A DNA stretch of 64,000 nt from Paenibacillus validus NBRC 15382. GTDB taxonomy: Bacteria; Bacillota; Bacilli; Paenibacillales; NBRC-103111. The notes beneath the pieces were generated by a model. It was not told the origin of the DNA. It saw nothing but the letters and a program-made list of their open reading frames with translations, and did not search any database. A program made the translations under genes and the position numbers. The stretch covers positions 1-64,000 of the forward strand of contig NZ_BIMH01000005.1 of the NCBI RefSeq assembly GCF_004000985.1, in the 5' to 3' direction. Of this stretch, positions 10,343-19,315 are shown in pieces (the stretch's first letter is position 1; the number at the start of each line of letters is the position of its first letter).

Positions 10343-10726
10343 ATGCAATCGGATACATGTCAACCGGGTCAAATTGTTACGGCGTCATACAAAACGGGAG
10401 AGTACATCGGCGAAGTCATCGAGCTGATGTCAACCGGTAAAGCGGCTGTGCGCATTCTTGCCGTAGTGAAACATCCGGCCCAAGGCGATTTGCACAATCC
10501 GATGAACCCGGACGTGCCGTTCTTTCATGAACGCCGCGCGCTGGCCTACCAGGAGATCGCCTTAATGCCGCCGCAAACGATCGCTGCTTATCACGGTTCG
10601 ATTCCGGATTACAAACAATCGCTGCTGCAGGCCCTCGATCGGGAGATCGCCAGCTTCGACCGGCTCCGCCGCTTTGCAGAGCGCTCGCTCAGCGAGCTGG
10701 AGAAGCTGAAGCAGGACTATCTCTAA
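10343..10726 (+). CDS. kapB: Kinase-associated protein B (KapB)
   Basis: 127 residues matching Bacillus KapB over its length: GQIVTASYKTGEYIGEV at the start, VVKHPAQGDLHNP near residue 45, PFFHERRALAYQE near 62 and PDYKQSLLQAL near 90. In B. subtilis KapB is needed for the KinB route into sporulation, probably at the membrane; its biochemical action is unclear. I start at ATG 10343, eight bases after AGGAAGGGAG, rather than the ATG at 10322 that overlaps this ribosome site. The gene directly precedes a sensor kinase gene (19-base gap), here broken by a stop codon. Confidence 0.88.
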   Translation: MQSDTCQPGQIVTASYKTGEYIGEVIELMSTGKAAVRILAVVKHPAQGDLHNPMNPDVPFFHERRALAYQEIALMPPQTIAAYHGSIPDYKQSLLQALDREIASFDRLRRFAERSLSELEKLKQDYL

Positions 10727-10745
10727 GAGACGGAAGTGATTGACC

Positions 10746-12140
10746 ATGCTGTTCGTACTCATCGGTCTATGGACTGTCGGGCTGCTCTTGCTCGTAACCG
10801 ATCCGAAGCGGCTGACGACCCGATGGATCAGCAGCATTGCCTTTACCGGCGGGTCCGGGGGCTTGTCCGCGGTCATTGCCGATCAGGTGGTTCCGTACTT
10901 GCTCGAGCGACAATGGCTTACCGAGCCGGTCGCTCAACTGCTTGCGAACGCTGAGCTCATTGCGTCCCGAATTTGTTACTATGGACTGCCGTACACGTTC
11001 CTGATGTTCGCCATCGTTTATCACCCGAATTATCCGCTGTGGACTTGGCGTAAATGGTTGCCGTGGGCACTGCTTCTGCCGCTTGCCGGAACGTTCCTGT
11101 TCGAACCGAAGCCGAACGATCCGATTCCTTACGGTTATGTTACGTTCTGGGCGACGCCTTATATCCTTACCGGCATCGGCCTGCTGCTGACGGCGGCCTA
11201 CCGCGAGCGCAACTCGTTCTTGCGCCGCAGCCGGTTTCTGGTTGCGGCGGCGGCGGCGCCGACGTTATTTTTTGCTCTATTCACATTATATTTATTTCCG
11301 ACGTTTCTCGGCATTTATGAGCTGTGGCGGTATAACGCCTGGGTTATCGCCTTTACGATTGCGGTCATTATAGGCTCCAGCTTTCGGTACGGTTTTATGG
11401 GGCTGCAAATTTCGATCCAAAACCAGAAGCTCGATTATACGCTGAGGGCGATTACATAGGGAACGTCGATCCTGAACCATGCGATCAAGAACGACGTAGG
11501 GAAAATTCGGCTGTTTGGCGAAAAAATCAAATCCGATGCCGCAACAGGCAGTCCCGATCCGGTCGAGCTCGTGCGGGACTTGGAAGTGATTATGAACGCT
11601 TCCCAGCACATTTACGATATGATGTACCGGATTCAAGGCCAAACGCAGGAGGTCGTTCTGCAGAAGGAACGCATCGTTCCCGCCGATGTCATGCACGAAT
11701 GCCTGCGCATGCTGGCTCCGGAGTTAAGCGGCTTCGAGGTCCGCGAGGAGTATGCGTACAGGGGAGCCATGGAAGCTGACCGCGCGCAGCTCGTCGAAGT
11801 ATGGACGAACGTGCTGACGAATGCGATGGAAGCGATGCCGCAAGGCGGCGTGTTAATCGTGCGTATGACGGAGACGAAACGGAAAATCGTGGTGGAAATC
11901 AAGGACAACGGAATCGGGATGGAAAAGCATCAGCTGAAACGGGTGTTCGATCCTTTTTACTCGACGAAGAGCGGGAAAAAGATGAATTTCGGACTAGGGC
12001 TGTCTTACTGTTATGCCATCGTGCATAAGCATAAGGGCACCATGAACGTGCACAGCAAGCCGGGGCTGGGCACGAGCGTATTCATGCAGTTCCCGAAGCC
12101 GAAGCAGCAGCATGATAATTCTGTTGAAGGAAAGGGTTGA
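10746..12140 (+). pseudogene. Sensor histidine kinase split by an in-frame TAG
   Basis: A 465-codon frame is intact except for TAG at 11457-11459 (codon 238). The N-terminal half is a multi-helix membrane sensor (about seven hydrophobic segments). Just after the stop comes the dimerisation helix with LNHAIKND, whose histidine (codon 11478-11480) is the phosphate acceptor. Then the ATPase domain follows: N box TNVLTNAMEAMP, G1 DNGIGM, F box FDPFYSTKS and G2 FGLGLSYCYAI. No start codon lies between the stop and the histidine, and the first likely restarts (GTG 11571, ATG 11592) are beyond it, so a reinitiated product lacks the acceptor. One base change would explain it. The kinase is followed 6 bases later by its response regulator. 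Confidence 0.85.
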
Positions 12141-12146
12141 TCTGAG

Positions 12147-12806
12147 ATGGAGACGAACGTCATCCGGGTTGCCATCGTGGAGGATGACCCCGATTGGCTG
12201 GTCGGCTTGAAAAGCTACTTGAACAAGGAAGCGGACATCGAGGTCGTCGGAACGGCTTCCAGCGGCGCCGACGCTGTGGAACTGCTCGAACGGACGGAAG
12301 CGGACGTCGTGCTGCTGGACATTATGATGTCCGACAGCCCGGAAGGGCTATGGGCGGCGGCCGAGATTGTGAAGTGCAGCGGCGCGCGGGTGATCATGTT
12401 GTCCTCGATGGAGGAAAAGGACATGATCTTCGAGGCTTTTAGAGCGGGAGCGGTCGATTATATGGTGAAATCGGATTTCGCTGAAATTCCGAAAGCGGTG
12501 CGCAGCGCCTATGCGAACCGCAGCGCCATCCATCCGAGCGTAGCGGCGCAAATGCGTGAGGAATTCCGGCGCTTGAAGCAGCTCGAACAGGATGTGCGGG
12601 CCAAGGAACTGCGCGAGCTGCTGACGCCAACGGAAATTCAAGTGCTCGATTTAATTGAGAAAGGGCACACGCAGACGCAAATCGCCGACAAGTTCGTCGT
12701 CTCGATCCGGACGGTGAAAGTGCATGTAGGCAACATTTTGAAGAAGCTTGGCGGAAAAAGCAGCAAAGAAGCGGCGCAAAAAGCAAAGGATATGGGCATT
12801 CTGTAA
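12147..12806 (+). CDS. NarL/FixJ-family response regulator
   Basis: 219 residues. The receiver domain (about 5-125) has acidic pocket EDD near residue 12, phospho-acceptor aspartate in VVLLDIMMSD near 58, and the conserved lysine in MVKSDF near 110. A C-terminal LuxR-type helix-turn-helix (about 155-215) carries LTPTEIQVLDLIEKG and VSIRTVKVHVGNILKKL. A DNA-binding activator whose partner should be the adjacent histidine kinase; since that gene carries a stop, the regulator may now be unphosphorylated or served by another kinase. Confidence 0.9.
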   Translation: METNVIRVAIVEDDPDWLVGLKSYLNKEADIEVVGTASSGADAVELLERTEADVVLLDIMMSDSPEGLWAAAEIVKCSGARVIMLSSMEEKDMIFEAFRAGAVDYMVKSDFAEIPKAVRSAYANRSAIHPSVAAQMREEFRRLKQLEQDVRAKELRELLTPTEIQVLDLIEKGHTQTQIADKFVVSIRTVKVHVGNILKKLGGKSSKEAAQKAKDMGIL

Positions 12807-12843
12807 GAAGCACCATTACATCTTGAATGGGAGGAAATTTGCG

Positions 12844-13923
12844 ATGTCTGCCAATGATCGGATTCAAATCGGCATCATCGGCGCCGGTGGTATCGGCAAT
12901 GAGCATATGAAAGGCTTCCAGGCGACGCCGGGCGCCGTCGTCACGGCTGTGACGGACGTATACCAGCCGCTCGCCCTCGAACGGGCGAAGCAATACGGCA
13001 TACCGAACGTTCATGCGACCTATCAGGAACTGCTGCAGGATCCGAGGGTCGATGCCGTCGTCATAGCCGTCCCGAACGATGTGCATGCGCCGATTGCCAT
13101 CGAAGCGCTGCAGGCGGGGAAACACGTGCTGCTGGAGAAACCGATGGCCATGAATGCCGCTTCTGCGAAGGAAATCGTCAAGGCCCACCATAAATCCGGC
13201 AAAGTGCTGATGCTTTCGCATCAGCAGCGCTGGGAATCCGTGTATTTGCAAGTGAAGGAGCAGATCGACAAAGGCGCGCTCGGACGCATCTACAATACGA
13301 AAGCCGGTTGGATGCGGCGTAAAGGAATACCGGGCTGGGGCTCCTGGTTTACACAAATGCATAAAGCGGGCGGCGGTCCGTTAATCGACTTAGGCGTACA
13401 TATGCTTGATTTGTCGCTGCATTTTATGGGCAGCCCGAAGCCGGTGTCCGTCTTCGGTACGACCTATGCCGAATTCGGGCCGAAGCGCAAAGGGATCGGC
13501 GACTGGGGCAAGCCGGATTGGAACGGCTTCTACGACGTGGAAGATTTGGCAACCGCGCTGATCAAGCTCGAGAATGGCGGTACGATTACGCTGGACGTAA
13601 GCTGGGCGGCGAATACGACGTTCCAGGACAACGGTCCGTATATTTATTTAATGGGCACGGACGGCGGCGCTTCGCTTAAAATGGGCCAGGGCACGCTGCA
13701 CACCGAGCTCTTCGACCGGACAGCCGACGTGGAAGTGAACGTGCCCGAAGGAGACGAAGGTCCCCGCATTCGGATGAACGCACACTTCCTGGAATGTGTC
13801 CGCGAAGGGCGCGAGCCGATGACGTCCGCCATGTCGGGCCTGGCGAACAGTTTGGTACTCGAAGCGATTTACGAATCGTCCCGTACCGGGAACGTCGTAA
13901 ACTTAGATTGGAGTTTGGATTAA
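12844..13923 (+). CDS. Gfo/Idh/MocA family oxidoreductase
   Basis: 359 residues. An N-terminal Rossmann domain has GIIGAGGIGNEHMKGF near residue 9, and the family's EKPMA motif with the catalytic lysine lies near 100. The C-terminal alpha/beta domain has GGGPLIDLGVHMLDL near 180. Such NAD(P)-dependent enzymes act on sugars, inositols or their derivatives; the substrate cannot be read from sequence. ATG 12844 follows GGGAGGAAA by 6 bases. No sugar transporter or hydrolase adjoins it. Confidence 0.88.
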   Translation: MSANDRIQIGIIGAGGIGNEHMKGFQATPGAVVTAVTDVYQPLALERAKQYGIPNVHATYQELLQDPRVDAVVIAVPNDVHAPIAIEALQAGKHVLLEKPMAMNAASAKEIVKAHHKSGKVLMLSHQQRWESVYLQVKEQIDKGALGRIYNTKAGWMRRKGIPGWGSWFTQMHKAGGGPLIDLGVHMLDLSLHFMGSPKPVSVFGTTYAEFGPKRKGIGDWGKPDWNGFYDVEDLATALIKLENGGTITLDVSWAANTTFQDNGPYIYLMGTDGGASLKMGQGTLHTELFDRTADVEVNVPEGDEGPRIRMNAHFLECVREGREPMTSAMSGLANSLVLEAIYESSRTGNVVNLDWSLD

Positions 13924-13927
13924 TCGG

Positions 13928-14575
13928 ATGGATGAGCTTCTTCAAATTAACCTGCAGTTATTCAGCATGATCGGCACGATCGCGTTCGCCATTTCGGGCG
14001 CGGTCGTTGCCATGGAAGAAGAGTACGACATATTAGGCGTGTTTGTACTGGCCCTCGTCACCGCCTTCGGCGGCGGGGTTGTTCGCAATGTATTGATCGG
14101 CATTCCGGTGACGACCTTGTGGGAGCAGCGGACGTACTTCTTGACGGCGCTTATCGCCGCATTTCTCGTCTTTATCGTTCCTGTCAGCTGGATTCGCAAG
14201 TGGAAAACGTGGGAAGCGCTGTTCGACGCGATCGGCCTGTCGGCTTTCGCCATTCAGGGGGCGCTGTACGCGACGCAAATGAACGCCCCGCTGTCCGCGG
14301 TTATCGTTGCCGCCATGCTGACCGGGATCGGCGGCGGCATCATCCGCGATGTGCTGGCGGGCCGTAAACCGCTTGTGCTGCGAGACGAAATTTATGCGGT
14401 GTGGGCGATGCTGACCGGCTTCTTGATCGGCTTAGGCTGGGTGCAAGGCTCTTGGCAGCTGCTCGTCTTGTTTGCCGTCATTGTTGTTCTCCGGATGATG
14501 TCCGTATTCCGTCGTTGGCGACTGCCGCGTCGGGCTTTAAACTTGACCGAAGAACCGTCCATGGAAAAAAGCTGA
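13928..14575 (+). CDS. UPF0126/TRIC-type membrane protein
   Basis: 215 residues with about seven hydrophobic helices in two homologous halves. Each half carries a glycine motif: AFGGGVVRNVLIG near residue 40 and GIGGGIIRDVLAGRKP near 130. This is the UPF0126 (YvgT/YadS) family, the prokaryotic relatives of trimeric intracellular cation (TRIC) channels. Start ATG 13928 is 4 bases after the oxidoreductase stop with no ribosome site of its own, so translation is probably coupled. Confidence 0.87.
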   Translation: MDELLQINLQLFSMIGTIAFAISGAVVAMEEEYDILGVFVLALVTAFGGGVVRNVLIGIPVTTLWEQRTYFLTALIAAFLVFIVPVSWIRKWKTWEALFDAIGLSAFAIQGALYATQMNAPLSAVIVAAMLTGIGGGIIRDVLAGRKPLVLRDEIYAVWAMLTGFLIGLGWVQGSWQLLVLFAVIVVLRMMSVFRRWRLPRRALNLTEEPSMEKS

Positions 14576-14598
14576 ATCGGGAATAAGGGGGGCTAATC

Positions 14599-15120
14599 GT
14601 GAGTAATAACCAAGAACCGGGTATTTCATGGAAGGAGTGGAGGCTCGTCCCTTCATCCTCCATTCAAGAGCGGTTGGAAACGGTCAGAACGCTGCAGGAG
14701 AGCGAGCTGGAACTGTATGAAATCAGCAAGGACAAGGTGAGTGCGGAGCATTACTTGCACTACGCTTACCTGCATCGCAACGTCGCGGCCATCGGCACGC
14801 CAGGGGCACAAGATGAAGTGTTCCATCAACTGCTTCCGCTTGACTCCGACGACGTGCTCGGGATCTTGTTCGAAGAGCAGCCTTACACGTATCCGGAGCA
14901 TTGGCAAAAGCCCTTTTTGCGCAACGGTCCGGAAGGCGACTATGTATGGTTTGACCCGTCGTATGCCGCGCAGGAGGCCGAATTCGAGTCGATCGGCCGC
15001 AGCATCGCGGAGCAGCTGGCCCGCTTTAAGGAACAGGGAGATTTATCCGAGGAGGCGGTGCGCCGCTTCTTATCGGGAGTCGATGCCGGCTTCGACCCTG
15101 AATCTGACAAAAAGAAATAA
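14599..15120 (+). CDS. Hypothetical protein
   Basis: 173 residues, soluble and acidic. It has a long helical region (RLETVRTLQESELELYEISKDK), then a YLHYAYLHRNVA stretch and a WFDPSYAAQEAEFESI segment near the end. GTG 14599 follows AAGGGGGG by 7-8 bases. I recognise no domain. The codon use and ribosome site argue it is real. It lies in the same direction as the TRIC and lipoprotein genes. Confidence 0.65.
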   Translation: MSNNQEPGISWKEWRLVPSSSIQERLETVRTLQESELELYEISKDKVSAEHYLHYAYLHRNVAAIGTPGAQDEVFHQLLPLDSDDVLGILFEEQPYTYPEHWQKPFLRNGPEGDYVWFDPSYAAQEAEFESIGRSIAEQLARFKEQGDLSEEAVRRFLSGVDAGFDPESDKKK

Positions 15121-15204
15121 GGCTGGCGCATAATTTCCACCCTGTGATTCATCCTAAGCTTAAGTCTTAGTTGTGTTAGGAGAGGACAGGAGGGAATGTC
15201 AAGC

Positions 15205-15945
15205 ATGTATCGAGCATTAGGCAAAGGAACGAAGCGCATAGGGCTCGTCTCAGGCGTCTGCTTGCTGGTGCTTGCCGGCTGCGCAGGCAACAAGCCGGGT
15301 ACGAGCAGTGCCGGGGGAGGGCTGAACGACCACCGGCAGCAAGCCTTATTCGACCGCGATTCCCGCAACAACGAAGACGCATCGCTTGGTGTGAAGCCGC
15401 GTTGGATTCAAGAACAGGAGAACCGCCAGCAGCCGGAAAACGGCGGACGCACGCAGCTCGATATGACGAATCGACATCTGGCCAAGACGATGGGCTTCGA
15501 ACCGGGGATAGCGTCTAGAATCGCCGATCTTGAAGGCGTTCAAGCCGCGCAAGTGCTGCTGACGGAAGTTAACGCGTACGTCGCCGTAGTGCTGGACGGA
15601 CATAAGCCGGACGAGGAAGCGAATCCGGATACGTGGGGTCATCGCATAACAGCTAAAGGCGGCGCAGGTTTATTCGGCGCGGTGGAGGGGACTCCCAACC
15701 GGATTTCCTGGACGGAGAACGGAGGGCTCGGCTACGGCAAAGCCGACGAAATCCGCAAGCTGGTGCTGACCATGGCGCCGACCCATATTCAAGACGTATA
15801 CGTATCGGCCAACCCGAATTTCGTGCAGCGTGTCCGCTTTTACGCCAAGGAAGAGCAGGAGCGTGGCACGTTCGCCGATTATACGAACGAGTTTAATACC
15901 ATGATTCAGTATGTGTTTCCGGATAACGGGAATACCAGGAAATAA
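15205..15945 (+). CDS. YhcN/YlaJ family sporulation lipoprotein
   Basis: About 246 residues. A basic start and hydrophobic core end in the lipobox LAGC near residue 29, so it is a membrane-anchored lipoprotein. The C-terminal domain (about 95-230) has the YhcN/YlaJ pattern: LAKTMGFEPGIASRIADLEGV, VLLTEVNAYVAVVLD and ADEIRKLVLTMAPTHIQDVYVS. Family members coat or sit in the forespore membranes. I choose ATG 15205 because AGGAGGG at 15188-15194 is 10 bases before it; the in-frame ATG 15196 is only one base away from that site. Confidence 0.87.
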   Translation: MYRALGKGTKRIGLVSGVCLLVLAGCAGNKPGTSSAGGGLNDHRQQALFDRDSRNNEDASLGVKPRWIQEQENRQQPENGGRTQLDMTNRHLAKTMGFEPGIASRIADLEGVQAAQVLLTEVNAYVAVVLDGHKPDEEANPDTWGHRITAKGGAGLFGAVEGTPNRISWTENGGLGYGKADEIRKLVLTMAPTHIQDVYVSANPNFVQRVRFYAKEEQERGTFADYTNEFNTMIQYVFPDNGNTRK

Positions 15946-15956
15946 TCGGACACATC

Positions 15957-16000
15957 AAAAACTCCTTTAACCGCTTGATGCGGCATAAAGGAGTTTTTTT
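15957..16000. terminator. Bidirectional terminator
   Basis: AAAACTCCTTTA near 15957-15969 pairs with TAAAGGAGTTTT at 15986-15997, followed by a T run. It separates the convergent lipoprotein and response-regulator genes and overlaps the regulator's stop codon. Confidence 0.8.
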
Positions 16001-16709
16001 ACTGCTGGAACTTGTATCCGACACCCCACACCGTCTTGATGTGCTTCGGATCCTTGGGATCGGTTTCTACTTTTTTACGTAAATTTGTAATATGTACGTC
16101 TACGGAGCGCTCGGTGACGAAAGAATCGATGCCGCGAATGTTGTTCAACAGCTCCTCCCTGGAAAACACTTTGCCCGGATGAAGCCAGAAGTGCTTCATG
16201 ATTTCAAATTCGGAGTAGGTGGTTTCAACAGGCTGGCGATGCACGTAAATGCACCGTTTCTCCATATCGACTACAATATCGCTTGTCTCCTGCTGCGCTG
16301 CGGGCTTGGTGGAAGCGGCAGAAGCGGCCGCTTTGACCTTTTGCGTGAGCGCGGATCTTCGCAGCAGGGCGCTCGTACGGGCAGCCAGCTCGCGCATGCT
16401 GAACGGCTTGCACATGTAATCGTCGGCGCCGTTCATCAGGGCGTTCACCCGCTCGGCCACTTCGCTCTTGGCGGACACAATCATGATGGGCACCGTCGAT
16501 TTGGAGCGGAACTGCTTGCACAAGTCGATACCGTTCGTATCCGGCAGCATCAAATCGAGTATAAGAACATCCGGTTCAGCTTCGTTAAACAAATCGATAG
16601 CTTCTTGGCCGGTATAGGCGATGCTGACCGAATAATTTTCTTCGCTCAAGTAGATGGATATCATATCTGCGATACTATGATCATCTTCAACCAACAATAT
16701 TCTAGACAT
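15999..16709 (-). CDS. OmpR/PhoB-family response regulator (orphan)
   Basis: 236 residues. The receiver domain has EDD near residue 8, acceptor aspartate in VLILDLMLPD near 52 and lysine in CKPFS near 101. A 20-residue Ala-rich linker (AAASAASTKPAAQQ) separates it from a winged-helix DNA-binding domain with FEIMKHFWLHPGKVFSREELL and the ending VWGVGYKF. It starts at ATG 16709, six bases after GAGGTGG. No histidine kinase gene adjoins it. Its target is unknown. Confidence 0.9.
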   Translation of the reverse strand: MSRILLVEDDHSIADMISIYLSEENYSVSIAYTGQEAIDLFNEAEPDVLILDLMLPDTNGIDLCKQFRSKSTVPIMIVSAKSEVAERVNALMNGADDYMCKPFSMRELAARTSALLRRSALTQKVKAAASAASTKPAAQQETSDIVVDMEKRCIYVHRQPVETTYSEFEIMKHFWLHPGKVFSREELLNNIRGIDSFVTERSVDVHITNLRKKVETDPKDPKHIKTVWGVGYKFQQ

Positions 16710-16940
16710 GACTTGCCACCTCAAATATCGATGAATAGTAGGAAATCATTAACAATGCTCATAGAGAACTAATGTCCGTCTGCAACTTTTCCAAAAAGAT
16801 GATGCAAAATGAAAGTAAACTGTAAAATAGGCGATTTCGATCCTGTTGTAAAGGGTAAATAAACAGTAACCGAGATCGAAGAGCCTCTCAAGTTATGCAG
16901 TTGTTCGCAAAAACGAACGTACGAATAGGGGGAATCGATC

Positions 16941-17144
16941 ATGAACATATCAGGCAGCGAGCTGGGATGTCAAATTCAAAAATGCATCGATGATCTAAAC
17001 ATTCTCGTGATCGATAAAGGCTTGACGCTAACGGATCCGCTTGTAGTGAAAATAAGTATGGAGCTCGACGAACTGATCTTGGAAGCGATGCGCCGAAAGT
17101 GTGACGGCTCATCGTTCGTCTTTGATCGGTCATGCATAAAATGA
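16941..17144 (+). CDS. Spo0E-like aspartyl-phosphate phosphatase
   Basis: 67 residues, a two-helix hairpin of the Spo0E family. The hallmark, normally SQELD, appears as SMELDELI near residue 43, and the first helix has IQKCIDDLN. These small proteins strip phosphate from Spo0A~P and so hold back sporulation. AGGGGGAA lies 6-7 bases before ATG 16941. The Gln-to-Met change in the signature is worth noting but the fold pattern is clear. Confidence 0.8.
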   Translation: MNISGSELGCQIQKCIDDLNILVIDKGLTLTDPLVVKISMELDELILEAMRRKCDGSSFVFDRSCIK

Positions 17145-17174
17145 AAGGATCGCGTACATACCAAGAAAGGAAGC

Positions 17175-17429
17175 TTGACTACTTCCCGGAAGGACGTGTC
17201 CGACTTGAACAGCTGTTATAAAGTGCGCGCTTGCTGCAGTACACGGGATTGCGACTACGTGCAACATAACGATATCATTCGGACGATCAACCATGAATCG
17301 TCTTTTTCTTTTGCCATGTGGATGAACGGGTTGGACGACCTCCAAGCGACGACAACCTGTCCCCGGTGCGGAAGCCGCCTATTTTACTACCCCGTTACCT
17401 ATATGGCTGAAACGGGGTACGGCGAATAG
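17175..17429 (+). CDS. Small cysteine-rich hypothetical protein
   Basis: 84 residues with six cysteines: CYKVRACC and CDY in the first third, then TTCPRCGSRLFYYP near the end, half a zinc-ribbon-like knuckle. A zinc-binding fold is possible. Start TTG 17175 follows AAAGGA by 3-4 bases, which is tight, so the start is uncertain. The stop codon falls in the loop of a 10-bp hairpin (17414-17438). It follows Spo0E by 30 bases. I recognise no family. Confidence 0.5.
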   Translation: MTTSRKDVSDLNSCYKVRACCSTRDCDYVQHNDIIRTINHESSFSFAMWMNGLDDLQATTTCPRCGSRLFYYPVTYMAETGYGE

Positions 17430-17438
17430 CCGTACCCC
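17414..17438. terminator. Hairpin over the stop codon (possible terminator)
   Basis: GGGGTACGGC at 17414-17423 pairs perfectly with GCCGTACCCC at 17429-17438. The loop contains the TAG of the small Cys-rich gene. There is no U tract on either side, so intrinsic termination is uncertain. Confidence 0.4.
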
Positions 17439-17464
17439 CTAACATGAAGAAGGAAGAAACATGG

Positions 17465-17788
17465 TTACTGTTTACAGCACCATGCTTCTCCCCATTGCTG
17501 CACGGCTTCCATGACCGGCCGCAGCGCCTTTCCTTTATCCGTCAATTGGTACTCGATTCGCACCGGCGTTTCGGGATAGACGTGTCGGCTAATAACGCCT
17601 ACGGCCTCGAGCTCTTTAAACCGTTCGGCCAACATTCTATCGCTCATACCGGGTATCATTTCTGAAATATCTTTAAATCTGCGCGGGCCCACCAGCAGCG
17701 CGCGGACAATCAAGCCGGTCCAGCGTTTACCTAAAATTTCAAAAGCCGCTTCAAACTTCGGACACATCGTTTGCGGTTGATCACTCAT
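17465..17788 (-). CDS. HxlR-family transcriptional regulator
   Basis: 107 residues, one winged helix-turn-helix of the HxlR/MarR-like family. An N-terminal cysteine ([16 protein letters not shown]) as in redox- or aldehyde-sensing HxlR proteins, then [31 protein letters not shown] and the wing with [11 protein letters not shown]. It starts at ATG 17788, eight bases after GAGG. Members usually control an adjacent divergent gene; here the divergent neighbour is purT, 248 bases away, a possible but unproven target. Confidence 0.88.
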   Translation of the reverse strand: MSDQPQTMCPKFEAAFEILGKRWTGLIVRALLVGPRRFKDISEMIPGMSDRMLAERFKELEAVGVISRHVYPETPVRIEYQLTDKGKALRPVMEAVQQWGEAWCCKQ

Positions 17789-18036
17789 CGTTCTCACCTC
17801 TTCTTTATTTATTTTATCATAAGTTCCTTTACTTTCGTAAGATTTTTATGAAGGGTTTTTGCACAAATAGTAACATATTCTGGGGTCATAACCGGATGCA
17901 AAGCGTCATTAGAACGGTTTCGGTCGTTTTGAGCGGAACCGGAAGCCGGCAAATGCATTTTTTGGTTGAAAAAATGAGGCAAGTACAGTATAACTGCGAT
18001 AGGCCTAAAAAAGTTAACCATCAGGAGGATTTATTG

Positions 18037-19218
18037 ATGTACGGAGCCCCTTTATCAGGACAAGCCCATAAAATGCTGCTGCTCGGCTCGGGCGAGCTGG
18101 GCAAGGAGGTCGTGCTCGAAGCGCAGCGTCTCGGTGTTGAAACGATCGCCGTCGACCGTTATGCGCATGCGCCGGCCATGCAGGTCGCGCACCGCTCGCA
18201 CGTCGTGAATATGCTGGACGGGGAAGCGCTGCGGCGGATTATCGAGCAGGAGCGGCCGGATCTGATCGTGCCGGAGATCGAAGCGATCGCGACGCCGACG
18301 CTCGTCGAGCTCGAGTCGGAAGGGTACCGGGTCGTGCCGACCGCGAATGCGGCGCGGTTGACGATGGATCGTGAAGGCATCCGCCGCCTGGCTGCGGAAA
18401 CGCTCGGGCTGCCGACGGCGAAGTACGCGTTCGCCGATAGTCTGGAGGAGCTTCGCGCTGCCGTTGCCGAGATCGGCACTCCTTGCGTGATTAAGCCGGT
18501 CATGAGCTCGTCCGGCAAAGGACAGAGCGTCTGCCGGACCCCGGAGGATATCGAGACGTCGTGGAACTATGCGATGGAAGGCGGCCGCGCCAAGCGGACC
18601 CGCGTCATCGTCGAAGAATTTATCAAGTTCGATTCGGAGATTACGCTGCTGACGGTCCGTTCGGTCAGCGGCACGGCTTATTGCGCGCCGATCGGCCATA
18701 TTCAGAAGGACGGCGACTATATCGAATCGTGGCAGCCTCACGAGATGTCCGCGGCGCAAATCGAAGCGTCGCAAGCGATTGCGAAAGCGATCACCGATGC
18801 GCTTGGCGGATACGGGCTATACGGCGTTGAACTGTTCTTATCGACGGACCGCGTGTACTTCAGCGAAGTGAGCCCGCGGCCGCACGACACCGGTATGGTC
18901 ACGATGGCGACGCAGGACTTGTCCGAATTTGCGCTGCATGTAAGGGCGATACTCGGCTATCCGATTCCGACGGTTCGTCTGTTGACGCCGGGTGCGTCGT
19001 ATACGTTGAAGGCGGATCGCGACAGCACGGATTTCCGCATAGGCGGCATCGGGGAAGCGCTGGCGGTTCCGAACACGCAGGTCCGCGTCTTCGGCAAACC
19101 GGAGACGAAGCCCGGCCGAAGGATGGCTGTCGCGCTGAGCTCGGCGGACACGACGTCCCAAGCGAGAGAACAGGCTAAACAAGCCGCAGAAAAATTACAT
19201 ATCGACTATACGTCCTAA
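18037..19218 (+). CDS. purT: Formate-dependent GAR transformylase PurT
   Basis: 393 residues, an ATP-grasp enzyme that uses formate and ATP to formylate glycinamide ribonucleotide in purine synthesis, a folate-free alternative to PurN. Visible features: [12 protein letters not shown] near residue 14, the PEIEAIAT substrate loop near 80, ATP-grasp [13 protein letters not shown] near 153, and [12 protein letters not shown] near 285. It starts at ATG 18037, seven bases after AGGAGG; the frame continues open to 17848 without homology. I saw no clear purine riboswitch or PurR box upstream. Confidence 0.93.
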   Translation: MYGAPLSGQAHKMLLLGSGELGKEVVLEAQRLGVETIAVDRYAHAPAMQVAHRSHVVNMLDGEALRRIIEQERPDLIVPEIEAIATPTLVELESEGYRVVPTANAARLTMDREGIRRLAAETLGLPTAKYAFADSLEELRAAVAEIGTPCVIKPVMSSSGKGQSVCRTPEDIETSWNYAMEGGRAKRTRVIVEEFIKFDSEITLLTVRSVSGTAYCAPIGHIQKDGDYIESWQPHEMSAAQIEASQAIAKAITDALGGYGLYGVELFLSTDRVYFSEVSPRPHDTGMVTMATQDLSEFALHVRAILGYPIPTVRLLTPGASYTLKADRDSTDFRIGGIGEALAVPNTQVRVFGKPETKPGRRMAVALSSADTTSQAREQAKQAAEKLHIDYTS

Positions 19219-19315
19219 CTCGTATCCGTCCGAGCTTCCCGGTTATAAGTGAAACGCGCAGCTGATCGTCTCGTACATATGCATATAAGCAGGATGAAGA
19301 AGGGGAGAGGAACCG

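Noticed and set aside
17798-18036. Purine riboswitch or PurR box before purT
   Set aside because: I looked for the conserved riboswitch loops and CGAA-type boxes and saw none; the open frame extending upstream is also without homology.
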